Counted from the first letter of the stretch, positions 33,438 through 43,048 are shown. The stretch: DNA of 64,000 bases from Oscheius sp. JU75 (GCA_037178855.1 JASJZC010000005.1:2170001-2234000); one strand, 5' to 3'. The notes: a model not told the origin generated them from the letters alone. Made by a program: numbers and translations.

Positions 33438-36400
33438 AGCAAGTCTGTTCCGCTCGAAGCCCCGAAGCAGCAGGAAAAGTACATGGTCGACGAGAAGACT
33501 CTCAGCTGCGATATCTGCCTCGACGTCCTCTACAACCCTCTCAGGTTAGTCCTTTTCCTGAAGGGTTTGACTGGGTGTAGTGTAATAAAAACTTGGTAGT
33601 TCTGGAACATTCGAAACATGGAAACCTGCTAGATTAACCAGTGCGTTCCAGTGCCTAAAAGCGTCTTTCTTCCACTTTGTCGTAAAGCAATTACTTTAAA
33701 TAAAAATTGGGAAAATTGTAGTAAGAACCGCAGTGGCAATCGAAAGTTTTGATTTTTAATGTTTGGTTAGTAGTATAAATATGGCGTTTCTGGCGCACTC
33801 AATTACCCAGATACTCCACCATTAAATTTTCCCTTTTTTTCGCATTAAAATAGGCGAAGATCTTCAAAATACAGTGCAAGGGTTAAATCAACCATAATTC
33901 CAGGTGAAAATCACTAATGATAAAATGAAACTATACAAGAAGGCTCGTTGGAAGTAAGAACTTATTAGAAAGTTTTATGTAATAAAAGACACCCAAACCG
34001 CCCTCCTTCCCATTTTGGCATTAACTCTTCAAGTATGAGCGATTTTGCTGATTTTTGTCAATTTGTTTGGTTTGTTTGCAGGTTTTCTCTTTGTGAAGAT
34101 GGTTTATTCTATATTTTAATGTTTATTGAAAAATCAAAAAAAATTGTTGTGATAACATTCAAAAAAGATATAAGTACCATCCGCTTCTCAGTATCACTAA
34201 CAGTAGAATAGCAGCAAGTTTTCATTCGAACAAGAGACTAGATAGAAACCTTGACAGTTGTCCCGAGGAGTGAGAGCTTAACTCCGGCGACCTTAGTATC
34301 CGGCAGGACCTGGACGTTTCCTGATATGACAGGGGAGTCAACAGAAAGGGAGACCATTCTAAAGCAGTCGTCAATGAGGAAAATGAAGTCACAAACTTGA
34401 GAAAGAGAACAAGAAGACAACTGATTCTCCAACAGATCGAGCCTGCTTTTAAAGTGGTGTTAAATTCTCACCACTGGTGATTACACCGATGGTGAGAAGT
34501 TGGCTCTGTCTGCTTTATAGTGCAAATTTGAATGAAATCTTACTGAAGTCAGAAAGTGGAAGAAGATCTCCCTTACAGGGAGATCTCTCACTTTGCAGAG
34601 TCAAGAAAGCAGTCCAAAAAAAATTTGAAGGAATTTACCGGTTCAGGAAACGTCCAGGTCCTACCGGATACTAATGTCGCCGGTCCTCGGGACAACTGTC
34701 AAGGTTTTTCTCTAGTCTCTTATTCGAATGAAAACTTGTTGCTATTCTACTGTTAATGATACTGAGAAGTGAATGGTATTTTCTTGTTTGAATGTTATCA
34801 CGACAAACTTGTCACTCCGAAACTCCGCTCTGCGTTCCACGAACTTCTCACCAGTGTCACATGAGGCTGTAAACAGCCAATTTCTCACCATTGGTGTAAT
34901 CACTAATGATGAGAAGTTAACACCACTTTAAAAACACTTCTTCTGTTGGAGAATCAGTCGTCTTCTCGTTCTCTTTCTCAAGTTTGTGACTTCATTTTCC
35001 TCATTGACGACTGCTTTAGAATGGTCTCCCTTTCTGTTGACTCCCCTGTCATATCAGGAAACGTCCAGGTCCTGCCGGATACTAAGGTCGCCGGAGTTAA
35101 GCTCTCACTCCTCGGGACAACTGTCAAGGTTTCTATCTAGTCTCTTGTTCGAATGAAAACTTGCTGCTATTCTACTGTTAGTGATACTGAGAAGCGGATG
35201 GTACTTATATCTTTTTTGAATGTTATCACGACAAACTTCTCACCAGTGTCACATGAGATGGTAAGCGGGATGAAATCAATGTTTGCAGCTCGCTTGATAA
35301 AAACCCTGATGGCATAGCAATAACATATTGGCCTGGATACCTTGACAAAGACAGGTCAAATATAACCCAAACTTATTGAAGTCATGTATGTTTCACACCT
35401 CTATCATAACAAAAAAAACAAACAACAAAGCAACGTGTTTATTCATTGAAAAGGAGATTAGAGGTGGAATAAGAAATGCCGTGAAAAGATATGCAAAAGT
35501 TAACAATATACAAGACTATTATCCCGGGAAGTAAGCTATTATTTAATGTATTTAGATGCTAAAATTTTATATGGATGGGCAATGATTCAAAAATTACCAT
35601 TCTGCCCACAAAATACAAAAATAAATCAACAAAAGGTTTCGAAACGAATGGATATGTTGTTTGAAAAGTTCAAGCATTGGTTGAAATTAAAGAGAATACA
35701 TAGAATTTTGAATTTTAAAGAGAGTAAAACTCCTGCACCAGGCTGATCACTCGACAGAACAGAATATCCTTGGCGATTGTGCTGGCAATTCTGAAAACTT
35801 AGATTTAAACAAGATAGTCTTCAACTGAGTTCAAACGAGAAAACCACTTCAAAATGCCTTGTGTACCTAAAAAAAGTTATGTTTCATCGTGCTGTTGTAA
35901 GCATAACTGGATAAAATCGGGTATTGCGATTTGATCATTCACGAGGCAATAAAACTTCCAAAGTTCCAGCGTGGCCCCGTGCAATCACAAGTTCTGTGCC
36001 AGCTGCATTCGCCAGTGGTACGACAAGGCTCGCAGCTGTCCTCGGTGCCGTGTCTACATCCAGTCCCTCACAAAGGACAGCTTCGTCCAGGATGTCGTCG
36101 ACGCCTTCCTCAAAAACAATCCGGAAAAGGAGCGTCCTGAGGCTGCTCGTCGCGAGGCCGATCGTCTGGAACTGCAGCTTCTTCAGAAGGATCTCATGAT
36201 GAACGAAGACGAGACGGAAGAGGAGGATGATTACGACATGATGATGACGGACGACGACTACAGCTTCATGACCGACGACCTCAGCTACTATGGAGCTCAT
36301 CAAGGCGACTTTGTCGAGGAGCAAATGCGTGCCCGGGTCGAGCTTCTTCGTCATGACCATGAGCCCGTCCAGCAGCAGCAGAGGAATGGTCTCCGCCGCC

Positions 36401-36895
36401 TCTGGCCCAATGATCCAGTCCCTCCGGTAGCCTTCAACAATCGTCAGATTGCCCACCAGCAGCAGCAGAACGTCGTCATCGAGCCGGGAGCTCGTGCCAA
36501 CGGAGGCATTTTCATCGCCGGCTACGGAAATCGCCTGGTGGTGGACAATCGTCGTGAGGGTGGGTCAAGTTTTCAAACTTTTTGTACAGAGACGGAGAGG
36601 CAGAGAGACAGAAGGACTTCCAGATAGGATGATGAGTCCTGTGCGCGCCGTCGATTTGGACGAGACTGCCTTCTCTGCTGAAGACACTTCGCCTCGTCGT
36701 GTCGAGACTCCGCGCCCGCCTCGCCGCAACATCCCCCTTGTCCCCGAGAGACGCGTCTTCCGCGACACTCCGGATCGCCGCCGTCAGCGTGGTGAGCCCC
36801 CGATGCCGATCGCTCGTCCCGTCTCGCCACCTCTCCCCGCCCAGCCGCTCCGTCCGGCTCGAGAAGCCCCCTACTGTCTGCGTCCCCGTCGCTAG
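33438..36895 (+). CDS. CHFR-like RING finger E3 ubiquitin ligase
   Basis: Exons 33438-33544, 35970-36559 and 36624-36895 join in phase. The C3HC4 RING is split by the first intron: CDICLDVLYNPL in exon one, then VAPCNHKFCASCIRQW and CPRCRV in exon two. The following FVQDVVDAFLKNNPEKERPE resembles the stretch after the RING of CHFR, and is followed, as there, by a very acidic segment (EDETEEEDDYD). The rest is Gln-rich then Arg/Pro-rich, ending in CLRPRR. Likely binds an E2 enzyme and transfers ubiquitin. No FHA domain was found; the first ATG in the first visible exon is 33483, and I cannot tell whether exons precede it. The 2.4-kb intron houses two tiny genes and a Polinton relic. Confidence 0.82.
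34238..34357 (-). CDS. Tiny-gene family, copy 1 (39 aa)
   Basis: Starts at the first ATG after a GACTGCTTTAG acceptor-like run and encodes MVSLSVDSPVISG...NVQVLPDTKV...TTVKVSI, with alternating hydrophobic residues that suggest beta strands. Upstream the frame stays open for 25 more codons but has no ATG, and the run GTTTGT...CTTTAG looks like a 38-base intron or trans-splice site, so I take the short form. Head-to-head with copy 2. Function unknown; no signal peptide. Confidence 0.6.
   Translation of the reverse strand: MVSLSVDSPVISGNVQVLPDTKVAGVKLSLLGTTVKVSI
34530..34760 (+). pseudogene. Tiny-gene family, decayed copy between copies 1 and 2
   Basis: Keeps CAGGAAACGTCCAGGTCCT, TACCGGATACTAATGTCGCC and the 3' flank TCTAGTCTCTTATTCGAATG of copies 1/2, but the front half is replaced or lost and the coding frame is interrupted after CCGGTCCTCGG. 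Confidence 0.75.
35021..35140 (+). CDS. Tiny-gene family, copy 2 (39 aa)
   Basis: Mirror copy of the gene at 34238-34357; from its ATG the protein appears identical, while the upstream leader differs by a few bases. A CTTTAAAAAC TATA-like box lies about 90 bases before the ATG. It would be transcribed away from copy 1, in the same direction as the RING gene whose intron contains it. Confidence 0.6.
   Translation: MVSLSVDSPVISGNVQVLPDTKVAGVKLSLLGTTVKVSI
35440..35746 (+). pseudogene. Relic of a Polinton/Maverick-type family B DNA polymerase
   Basis: Two pieces in different frames resemble the protein-primed polymerase of Polinton-like elements: an EIRGGIRNAVKRYAK stretch, then after stop codons and a frame change YLDAKILYGWAM, matching the family pattern YLDxNNLYGWAM in the polymerase core. 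The stretch is much richer in A and T than neighbouring coding DNA, as these elements often are. Only about 300 bases remain, with in-frame stops; no terminal repeats, integrase or capsid-type genes nearby. It is in the RING gene intron. Confidence 0.7.
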
Positions 36896-37416
36896 AAGAC
36901 AAAGAAGAACTAGAATGGAAGGCAGGTTTCAATTATCTGGGTGACTGTGAATTTTTTAAAATGAAAAGTTCTCATAGCTTATTTGCTTTTGGTAGGAAAG
37001 TCTTATGTCTCACTGACGGGATATACCTAAACGGGGAAACTTCGAATCTTGCGTCGAGGTTCGCGTCATGTCACACAAAAAATAGTAGCTTTGCACACAC
37101 AATGGTGACTTGAACCTATACGCGAGTTTTCGTGTTTCAGCTCAGCATAAAAACAGAACTGCCATAATGATATTCCACACATTGATTGTCAAAAAACACT
37201 AAAAATCTGTTCCAAAAAAATCTTATTACATAAAAAGGTAGCCTAGTTACACTTTTCCTCATTTATCCTCTATAAAGAAGCGAAGTTGTTCAAAAGTGTT
37301 GTGGTTTGGAAGCTTGCTCGACTAGTAGCTAGTTCGTCGTCAGGAGGTCTTCCTTCTTCGTCTGGTGAGTAGCTTTCACTTTTGTAGAAAGAGACAGTTC
37401 ATTTACAAAACAGAAG

Positions 37417-38969
37417 ATGTCTTCCTCGTCATCGGAGTTGAAGCCGGAGATGGATCGTGGCGAGCAGTTGGCCGGCTGGACTATCATCCGTCGCATTGGT
37501 AAGTTCTGGCCACTGTCTCTCTCTCTCTCTCTCTCCGTCTCTGAACTGTACCGAACCGTTTCCAGGCAGTGGCGGATTCGGAACCGTCTACGAGGTTGAA
37601 AAGGATGGACAGCGAGCCGCCATGAAGACCGAGTACGTCTACGAGGAACACTCCGAGGCTCTTCGCAACGAGGTCAAGCAGCTGCGTCTTCTCCAATACT
37701 CTCCTCACTTTTGTCGTCTCTTCCTGGCCTGTCGACAGATCTACAAGATTGAGAGCTACGTCAATGTGATGGTCATGCAGCTCGTGGGACGATCTCTCTC
37801 CGCGCTGAGGAAACAGATGTCAAAGCAGCTCTTCACCCAGGAGACTTCAATCCGACTCGCCAAACAGTGTCTTCAGGGCCTGCAGGACATGCACTCGGTT
37901 GGACTCATTCATAGGTTAGTCTGATTTTTTGTTTCGTATTAGATAGGAAAAGAAACGTTATGAACATTCATTGCTGCACGAATCTTTGTGTTTCAGATCG
38001 GAAATTTAAATGTGATGTGGATTTTTTTTGTTGACTGACTTTTTGTAAAAAAAAAAACGAAAGCTTCTGTTGTATTTCAAGGAAGATGCAAGAGCCGCGG
38101 AAGCAACGGGACTGCATTCTTTCGAAATTTTTTGTTGCTTGTAAGTAAAAAAGCACCGGTAGACGTATGAATTCGAACCTTTTATGTTTAACGTGAGATG
38201 CCAGAGTAACGCTATTCTGTTGCTGCTGAACTTTCCGGCAATTTTTTTTTTTAGCATGACGTCCAATTCCAATTCATTCTATTTTTAGAGATGTGAAGGC
38301 GGCCAACTTTGCCTGGAACCCCGAGGATCGTCGTGTCTACCTGCTGGATCTTGGCTTCTGTCGTCGCTATCTCGACGTGACCAAGACCGCCGAAGGCCTC
38401 CTCCAAGCCCGTCATCGTCCTGCCCGTCGCCGCTTGCCTTTTTCCGGAACCGAAAAGTACTGCTCGGTGAATGTTCACAATCGTGTGGAACAGTCTCGTC
38501 GCGACGATCTCTGGAGCTGGATCTACACGACAGTCGAGTTCCTCGTTGGGAGACTCAAGTGGGCCGAATACAAGGAGCACGAGGTCTACAGACACAAGCA
38601 AGCCGCCGGCAGTGCCCTCTTTCTAAACTGTCCGCGTCAGCTAATTAACTGTTATGATCACATCCGCTTCCTCCACTACGAGAGTCGGCCGGACTACGAC
38701 TTGCTGCATCGACAGTTGAACAAAGCTCTGAAAGTAGGTGGAGAGGTAGACGAGAGACAGAGAACAACAAGCTTTTTCAGGAGATGAATGTTAAAGAGAC
38801 GGATCCCATGGACTGGGAGCTGGGCGGCTGTCAGTTCGAGTGGCTCTGCGACCAGAAACACGACAAAAACAAGAAGGAAGAGGAAAAGAAGCTCAAGGAG
38901 ATCCATATCGTGAGCTGGGAGACGAGTTCTATTAGATCCGACGACAATCAGTCGATGAGAGTTCAGTGA
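37417..38969 (+). CDS. TTBK/CK1-group protein kinase, nematode type
   Basis: Exons 37417-37498, 37566-37914, 38289-38733 and 38781-38969 in consistent phase, about 354 residues. A short Ser-rich start (MSSSSSELKPEMDRGEQLAG) leads to the Gly loop IGSGGFGTVYEV, the lysine in AAMKTEY, the catalytic loop HRDVKAANF (HRDxKxxN with Ala instead of Pro), DLGF in place of DFG, GTEKYCS and DDLWSWIYTTVEFLVG, all features of the CK1/TTBK branch expanded in nematodes. The C-terminal exon is charged (KNKKEEEKKLKE), possibly coiled coil. Ser/Thr kinase, probably cytosolic; many worm members are sperm-enriched, which is family knowledge, not visible here. AATAAA-like sequence at 39031 may be the poly(A) signal. 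Confidence 0.9.
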
Positions 38970-39554
38970 AGAACAGAACTGTTTCGACTCTAATGAAAAC
39001 ACCATGATATGAGGAGATGCAAGAGATATAATAAACAGGACTTTGCAATGTTTTATGTTTATTATCTTGACTAATACTACAAGTTTGGTGTAAAAGCGAT
39101 GGGAGCAACGCACCTCCTGTTGCAATTTATACCAACAGTACGCGTAAAAACAGTACCGTCCCAGCAATTTCAATGCCCATTTTTTTTACGGTTTGTGAGA
39201 GAAACACTTCTACATAGAAAATACACGTTTTAAATGTTACAGCAATTGAAAAGTTTATATGAACTCCCTGACTTTTCAGTTTACACGTTGACAAATTTGA
39301 CAAATTCGGACAATCGCTGGACAGAAGGACAGGCAGTTCAAGAATGTATTTGGAAAGAGTGTATAGTAGTGAGCAACTTCCGGACAAAAGTAGTTTCCTG
39401 GAGACGAGACTAAGAAAAAAAAAGTACTGATGGTCTCCATGCCGGAGAAGTGTAATACTGTTTTCGAAGTCGCTAAACCAAAAGACGAAACAGAGAAGAT
39501 TATATATCGGATGTTTGAAAAATATCTTGTTCAAGTATTTATTCAAACAAGAGA

Positions 39555-39695
39555 CTAGAGAGAAAGCTTGAAAGAGATTCCACCAATCTTGACCGTAGGG
39601 CCACAGGCAATTCCAGTATCCGGACCGATGCGAACAGTTCTTGATCCGTCAGGGGTCTTCACAGTACCGGAGAGGTTGCATGTATTACCATCCAT
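39555..39695 (-). CDS. Tiny-gene family, copy 3 (46 aa)
   Basis: From the ATG just after GACTGCTTCAGA the protein reads MDGNTCNLSGTVKTPDGS, then IGPDTGIACGPTVKIG and ends SFKLSL. The upstream open codons lack an ATG and contain the 38-base intron-like or trans-splice run. Identical to copy 7 on the opposite arm and divergent from copy 4, with about 415 bases between their leaders. A TATAGAAG box precedes it. Function unknown, no signal peptide or membrane span. Confidence 0.65.
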   Translation of the reverse strand: MDGNTCNLSGTVKTPDGSRTVRIGPDTGIACGPTVKIGGISFKLSL

Positions 39696-39955
39696 TCTGA
39701 AGCAGTCGTCAATGAGGAAAGTGAAGTAACAAACTTGAGAAGGAGAACAAGAAGACTGATTCTTCAACAGATTGTTTCTGCTTCTATACTGGTGCTGAGA
39801 AATTAAAACTTGTTACATTGGCGACGAATTTCTCACCAGTGTCACAAATGGTTGTAAACAGGGAAACTGATGAAATCAAAGTTCGCAGCTCACTGCTCAC
39901 TATTATACACTCTTTCCAGACTCAGTTCAGGTAAGTAGCTGTCTCTCAGTCTCTA

Positions 39956-40050
39956 ATTTCAGCGCGCCTTCTTTTTCTAAAAGTACCAAAAGTTCGAATC
40001 AGAACCAGAAAAGAAGTAGATCCACCCCTTGGAAGGAAACCACAACGATC
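39956..40050 (-). pseudogene. Captured piece of the serpentine receptor gene, left arm
   Basis: Reverse complement of 42553-42647, which matches 29402-29497 of the receptor gene with a few changes. It spans the end of receptor exon 2, its GGGGTGGG donor region and the start of intron 2, so it was copied from genomic DNA, not from mRNA. Confidence 0.9.
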
Positions 40051-40072
40051 GTTCAAATTTCATAAGCAGAGT

Positions 40073-40127
40073 GAACTTCTCACTGGTGATAAACACCACT
40101 ATAAAAACAGACACCAGTGAGAAGTTC
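40073..40127. promoter_or_regulatory. Palindromic element around a TATA box, upstream of copy 4
   Basis: GAACTTCTCACTGGTG (40073-40088) and its exact reverse complement (40112-40127) bracket TATAAAA at 40100. Variants of TTCTCACCAGTG recur near every tiny gene (34467, 34845, 35230, 39829, 40489, 42766). A shared regulatory site for the divergent pair is likely; which factor binds is unknown. The mirror copy is at 42476-42530. Confidence 0.6.
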
Positions 40128-40256
40128 GTCGCCGATGTAACAAATTTTAATTTCTCAGCACCAGCATAAAAGCAGACAAATTTGTTGGAGAATCAGTCTT
40201 CTTGTTCTCCTTCTCAAGTTTGTTACTTCACTTTCCTCATTGACGACTGCTTCAGA

Positions 40257-40394
40257 ATGGATGGTAATAAATGCAACTTCTCCGGTACTGTGAAGACCCC
40301 GGGCGGATCAGGAAATTTTCACATTGGACCGGATACTGGAATTGCCAGCGCTGAGGTCAAGATTGGTGAAACCTCTTTCAAGATTTCTTTCTAG
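40257..40394 (+). CDS. Tiny-gene family, copy 4 (45 aa)
   Basis: Begins MDGNKCNFSGTVKTPGGS at the first ATG after CTGCTTCAGA and ends SAEVKIGETSFKISF. CATAAAAG, a TATA-like box about 90 bases upstream, and the 38-base GTTTGT...TTCAG run suggest a short leader with one intron or an SL acceptor. Identical to copy 6. Compared with copies 3/7 the IGPDTGIA centre is conserved while flanking residues vary, so selection on protein sequence is plausible. Confidence 0.65.
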   Translation: MDGNKCNFSGTVKTPGGSGNFHIGPDTGIASAEVKIGETSFKISF

Positions 40395-40985
40395 TCCCTT
40401 GTTTGAATGAATAATTGTTGCTGTCCTGCTATTTTTGATACTGAACAGAAGAGCGGATGGTTTCTTGTTTGAATGTTGTCACGACAAACTTCTCACCAGT
40501 GTCACATGAGGCTGTAAGCAGGAAAACAATGATGAAATCAGTCATTGCTCACTACTATACACTCTTTCCAAATACATTCTTGAACTGCCTGTCCTTCTGT
40601 CCAGCGATTGTCCGAATCTGTCAAATTTGTCAACGTGTAAACTAAAAATTAAGGAATCTCATATAAACTTTTCAATTGCTGTAACATAGTAAAAACATAT
40701 TGAGTTAAATACCTTGACAAAGACAGGACAGATCCAGTACTCTTTGGAACTGTTTTGCCTTCTTCATACTCGTTGTCATGCTTATCGTATAAATCTACTC
40801 TAACATCCAAAATCTGAGCCTGTAACAATGGATCTCATTCGGCAAGAATGAGTCGATTTTGGTAACAGACTGATCCTTCGACCTATACTCTTTACAATCC
40901 GTTCATTACGAGATAGGTCGAGTTCAATCCTCTGATCCCCTTCGGTCACTATAAATGTCGAGATTATCTTTGTTGCAAACCGACA

Positions 40986-41290
40986 ATGTTCCGCGTCCTT
41001 ATTCTTCTCGCTCTGGCCACTGCTGCTTCAGCAACATGTAACAACTGCACCTGTTCGCTGGATCAACTCACCTTTGTCAAAGCCAACCCATCCAACTTCG
41101 GAACAGTTGATGCTTCTTACAAGTTGGTTCTATTTAGAAGTAGCCATTCAATATTTTTAGACCAGACTGTCCGGATCCAGTTACTGGATGCAGTCGTCTT
41201 GTTGCCTACTGCCCGGGTCGACCAGGCTATATGAGTGGAATGGAGTTGAGCGGTGTCTTGCCTGCAGCACCAGTCAACGGAGTTGGTTAA
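40986..41290 (+). CDS. Secreted C6-domain-like (DUF281) protein, probably truncated
   Basis: Exons 40986-41122 and 41161-41290 are separated by a 38-base intron ending ATTTTTAG. The 88-residue product starts with a clear signal peptide (MFRVLILLALATAASA) and continues CNNCTCSLDQLTF, with GCSRLVAYC and YMSGMELSGV, the cysteine spacing and hydrophobic-Met end seen in nematode C6/DUF281 domains. The expected further cysteine and C-terminal strand are missing: it stops after VNGVG, where a fragment on the other strand begins. Probably the front of a longer gene cut by a rearrangement in the spacer between the two 1,033-bp arms. Confidence 0.6.
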
Positions 41291-41571
41291 ATTCCTTAGA
41301 GAAATAGCATGAGCATTCCAGCCCACATATGCCAGCTTGACCTGCAAAAAAGGAGAGTGGTTCTACATAACTATGAAAGTAGACTCCGTCACCTGTTGGG
41401 AGTTTCAAAGCAGGAAATAAATAGTAAATATTTCCCGATACTGCGCCGTTTCCTATCATGTTGTCTTCGTTTTTGACAGTCGTAGGGTCTGGGTTGTATA
41501 GAATGGTTGAGACTGGGTGAAATTTGAGCGGATAAGCAAAACTTCCACGTGATCCCGAAACTAATCCCAAC
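41274..41571 (-). pseudogene. Unidentified gene fragment facing the C6-like gene
   Basis: On the - strand 41571-41393 and 41341-41274 form an open reading (intron of 51 bases, GTGACG...TTTTTTGCAG), starting after an acceptor and including FHPVSTILYNPDPTTVKNED and SGNIYYLFPALKLPTG. It ends at TGA exactly where the C6-like gene ends from the other side. No start codon or known domain; looks like part of a gene brought here by inversion. Confidence 0.4.
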
Positions 41572-41659
41572 CTGCTGATTGTGAGACCGAGTAGAAGAGA
41601 ATCGACAGTAACTCTTCAGAAGCATGTATTCGTTAGAACAAGTGACTAGTGAAAAAACT

Positions 41660-41752
41660 TTAAAGAGGTTCCAAGAATCTTGACCTCAGCGCCTTTCCTG
41701 GTGCACCAGGGGTGTCTACAGAACCGGAGAAGTTGCATCCAGGAACATCCAT
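41660..41752 (-). pseudogene. Tiny-gene family, copy 5, dead
   Basis: Starts MDVPGCNFSGSVDTPGAPGK like copies 3-7. It has then lost the IGPDTGIA centre (about 30 bases) and shifts frame, so the remainder is unrelated. The upstream intron-like run and flanks are still recognisable. Confidence 0.85.
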
Positions 41753-42208
41753 TCTAAAGCAGTCGTCAATGAGAAAATTGAAGTCACAAACTTGAGAAGG
41801 AGGACAAGAAGACTGCTTTTATAATGATGCTGAGAAATTAAAAACTGGGATAAGACTATGATCACGGCTAGCAGCTTCCGCAGTACACAGAAGACGGCCA
41901 TCAATTGAGCAAACAACAATCTGGAGAGCGACCGTTTGAAGGAAGACTATCGAGCTGACCTTCTACTGCTCATTTGCAACGCCCAACAGATGTATTCTGC
42001 CAGCTTCGTGATGAGCTCGTTCTTTCGGTTTCGTTTCCTCTTTTATAGTGTTGCAATCGTCGATGAAGCTTCCGACAGTCCTCCTCTTACACTGTCTCTG
42101 TTTATTTCTTTCAAAGTATCTATTTTTATTTTCAAAAGACGAAACAGAGAAGACCATATATCGGATGTTTGAAAAATATCTTGTTCAAGTGTTCCTTCAA
42201 ACAAGGGA

Positions 42209-42346
42209 CTAGAAAGAAATCTTGAAAGAGGTTTCACCAATCTTGACCTCAGCGCTGGCAATTCCAGTATCCGGTCCAATGTGAAAATTTCCTGATCCGC
42301 CCGGGGTCTTCACAGTACCGGAGAAGTTGCATTTATTACCATCCAT
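42209..42346 (-). CDS. Tiny-gene family, copy 6 (45 aa)
   Basis: Mirror image of copy 4 in the right arm; the predicted protein is identical. Divergent from copy 7, with 42430-42830 between them as shared promoter region. An extra stretch before it (42135-42200) matches the outer flank of copy 3 (39478-39545), another sign of repeated rearrangement. Confidence 0.65.
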   Translation of the reverse strand: MDGNKCNFSGTVKTPGGSGNFHIGPDTGIASAEVKIGETSFKISF

Positions 42347-42552
42347 TCTGAAGCAGTCGTCAATGAGGAAAGTGAAGTAACAAACTTGAGAAGGAGAACA
42401 AGAAGACTGATTCTCCAACAAATTTGTCTGCTTTTATGCTGGTGCTGAGAAATTAAAATTTGTTACATCGGCGACGAACTTCTCACTGGTGTCTGTTTTT
42501 ATAGTGGTGTTTATCACCAGTGAGAAGTTCACTCTGCTTATGAAATTTGAAC

Positions 42553-42647
42553 GATCGTTGTGGTTTCCTTCCAAGGGGTGGATCTACTTCTTTTCTGGTT
42601 CTGATTCGAACTTTTGGTACTTTTAGAAAAAGAAGGCGCGCTGAAAT
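42553..42647 (+). pseudogene. Captured piece of the serpentine receptor gene, right arm
   Basis: Matches 29402-29497 with few differences (for example GGATCTACTTC for GGTTTACTTC). It sits in the promoter region between copies 6 and 7 and is not an exon there. Confidence 0.9.
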
Positions 42648-42907
42648 TAGAGACTGAGAGACAGCTACTTACCTGAACTGAGTCTGGAAAGAGTGTATAA
42701 TAGTGAGCAGTGAGCTGCGAACTTTGATTTCATCAGTTTCCCTGTTTACAACCATTTGTGACACTGGTGAGAAATTCGTCGCCAATGTAACAAGTTTTAA
42801 TTTCTCAGCACCAGTATAGAAGCAGAAACAATCTGTTGAAGAATCAGTCTTCTTGTTCTCCTTCTCAAGTTTGTTACTTCACTTTCCTCATTGACGACTG
42901 CTTCAGA

Positions 42908-43048
42908 ATGGATGGTAATACATGCAACCTCTCCGGTACTGTGAAGACCCCTGACGGATCAAGAACTGTTCGCATCGGTCCGGATACTGGAATTGCCTGT
43001 GGCCCTACGGTCAAGATTGGTGGAATCTCTTTCAAGCTTTCTCTCTAG
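42908..43048 (+). CDS. Tiny-gene family, copy 7 (46 aa)
   Basis: Mirror image of copy 3 with an identical predicted protein (MDGNTCNLSGTVKTP...). The stop is followed by TCTCTTGTTTGAATAAATAC, which supplies an AATAAA poly(A) signal directly after the gene; copy 3 has the same. Confidence 0.65.
   Translation: MDGNTCNLSGTVKTPDGSRTVRIGPDTGIACGPTVKIGGISFKLSL

Larger units (their letters stand above)
34145..35233. repeat. Inverted repeat carrying a divergent tiny-gene pair
   Basis: Arms about 34145-34500 and 34878-35233 are reverse complements; the coding parts align without indels (paired positions sum to 69378). The centre holds a degraded third copy. All lies inside the RING gene intron. Arm similarity falls off towards the centre, so this duplication is older than the 39-43 kb one. 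Confidence 0.85.
39230..40690. repeat. Additional inverted repeat, about 143-base arms
   Basis: 39230-39372, just outside the left 1,033-bp arm, is the reverse complement (a few mismatches) of 40548-40690, just inside it. The tiny-gene block was therefore built by more than one inversion/duplication step. Confidence 0.8.

Noticed and set aside
32402-33438. Fusion of the seven-pass receptor to the RING gene (phases match)
   Set aside because: The receptor stop GTTTTGAAATAG is preserved in the broken copy at 27875-27887 and gives a normal short tail, so two separate genes are simpler.
34238-43048. 65-70 residue versions of the tiny proteins starting about 25 codons upstream
   Set aside because: These begin at TTG, not ATG, and run through a likely intron or trans-splice acceptor.
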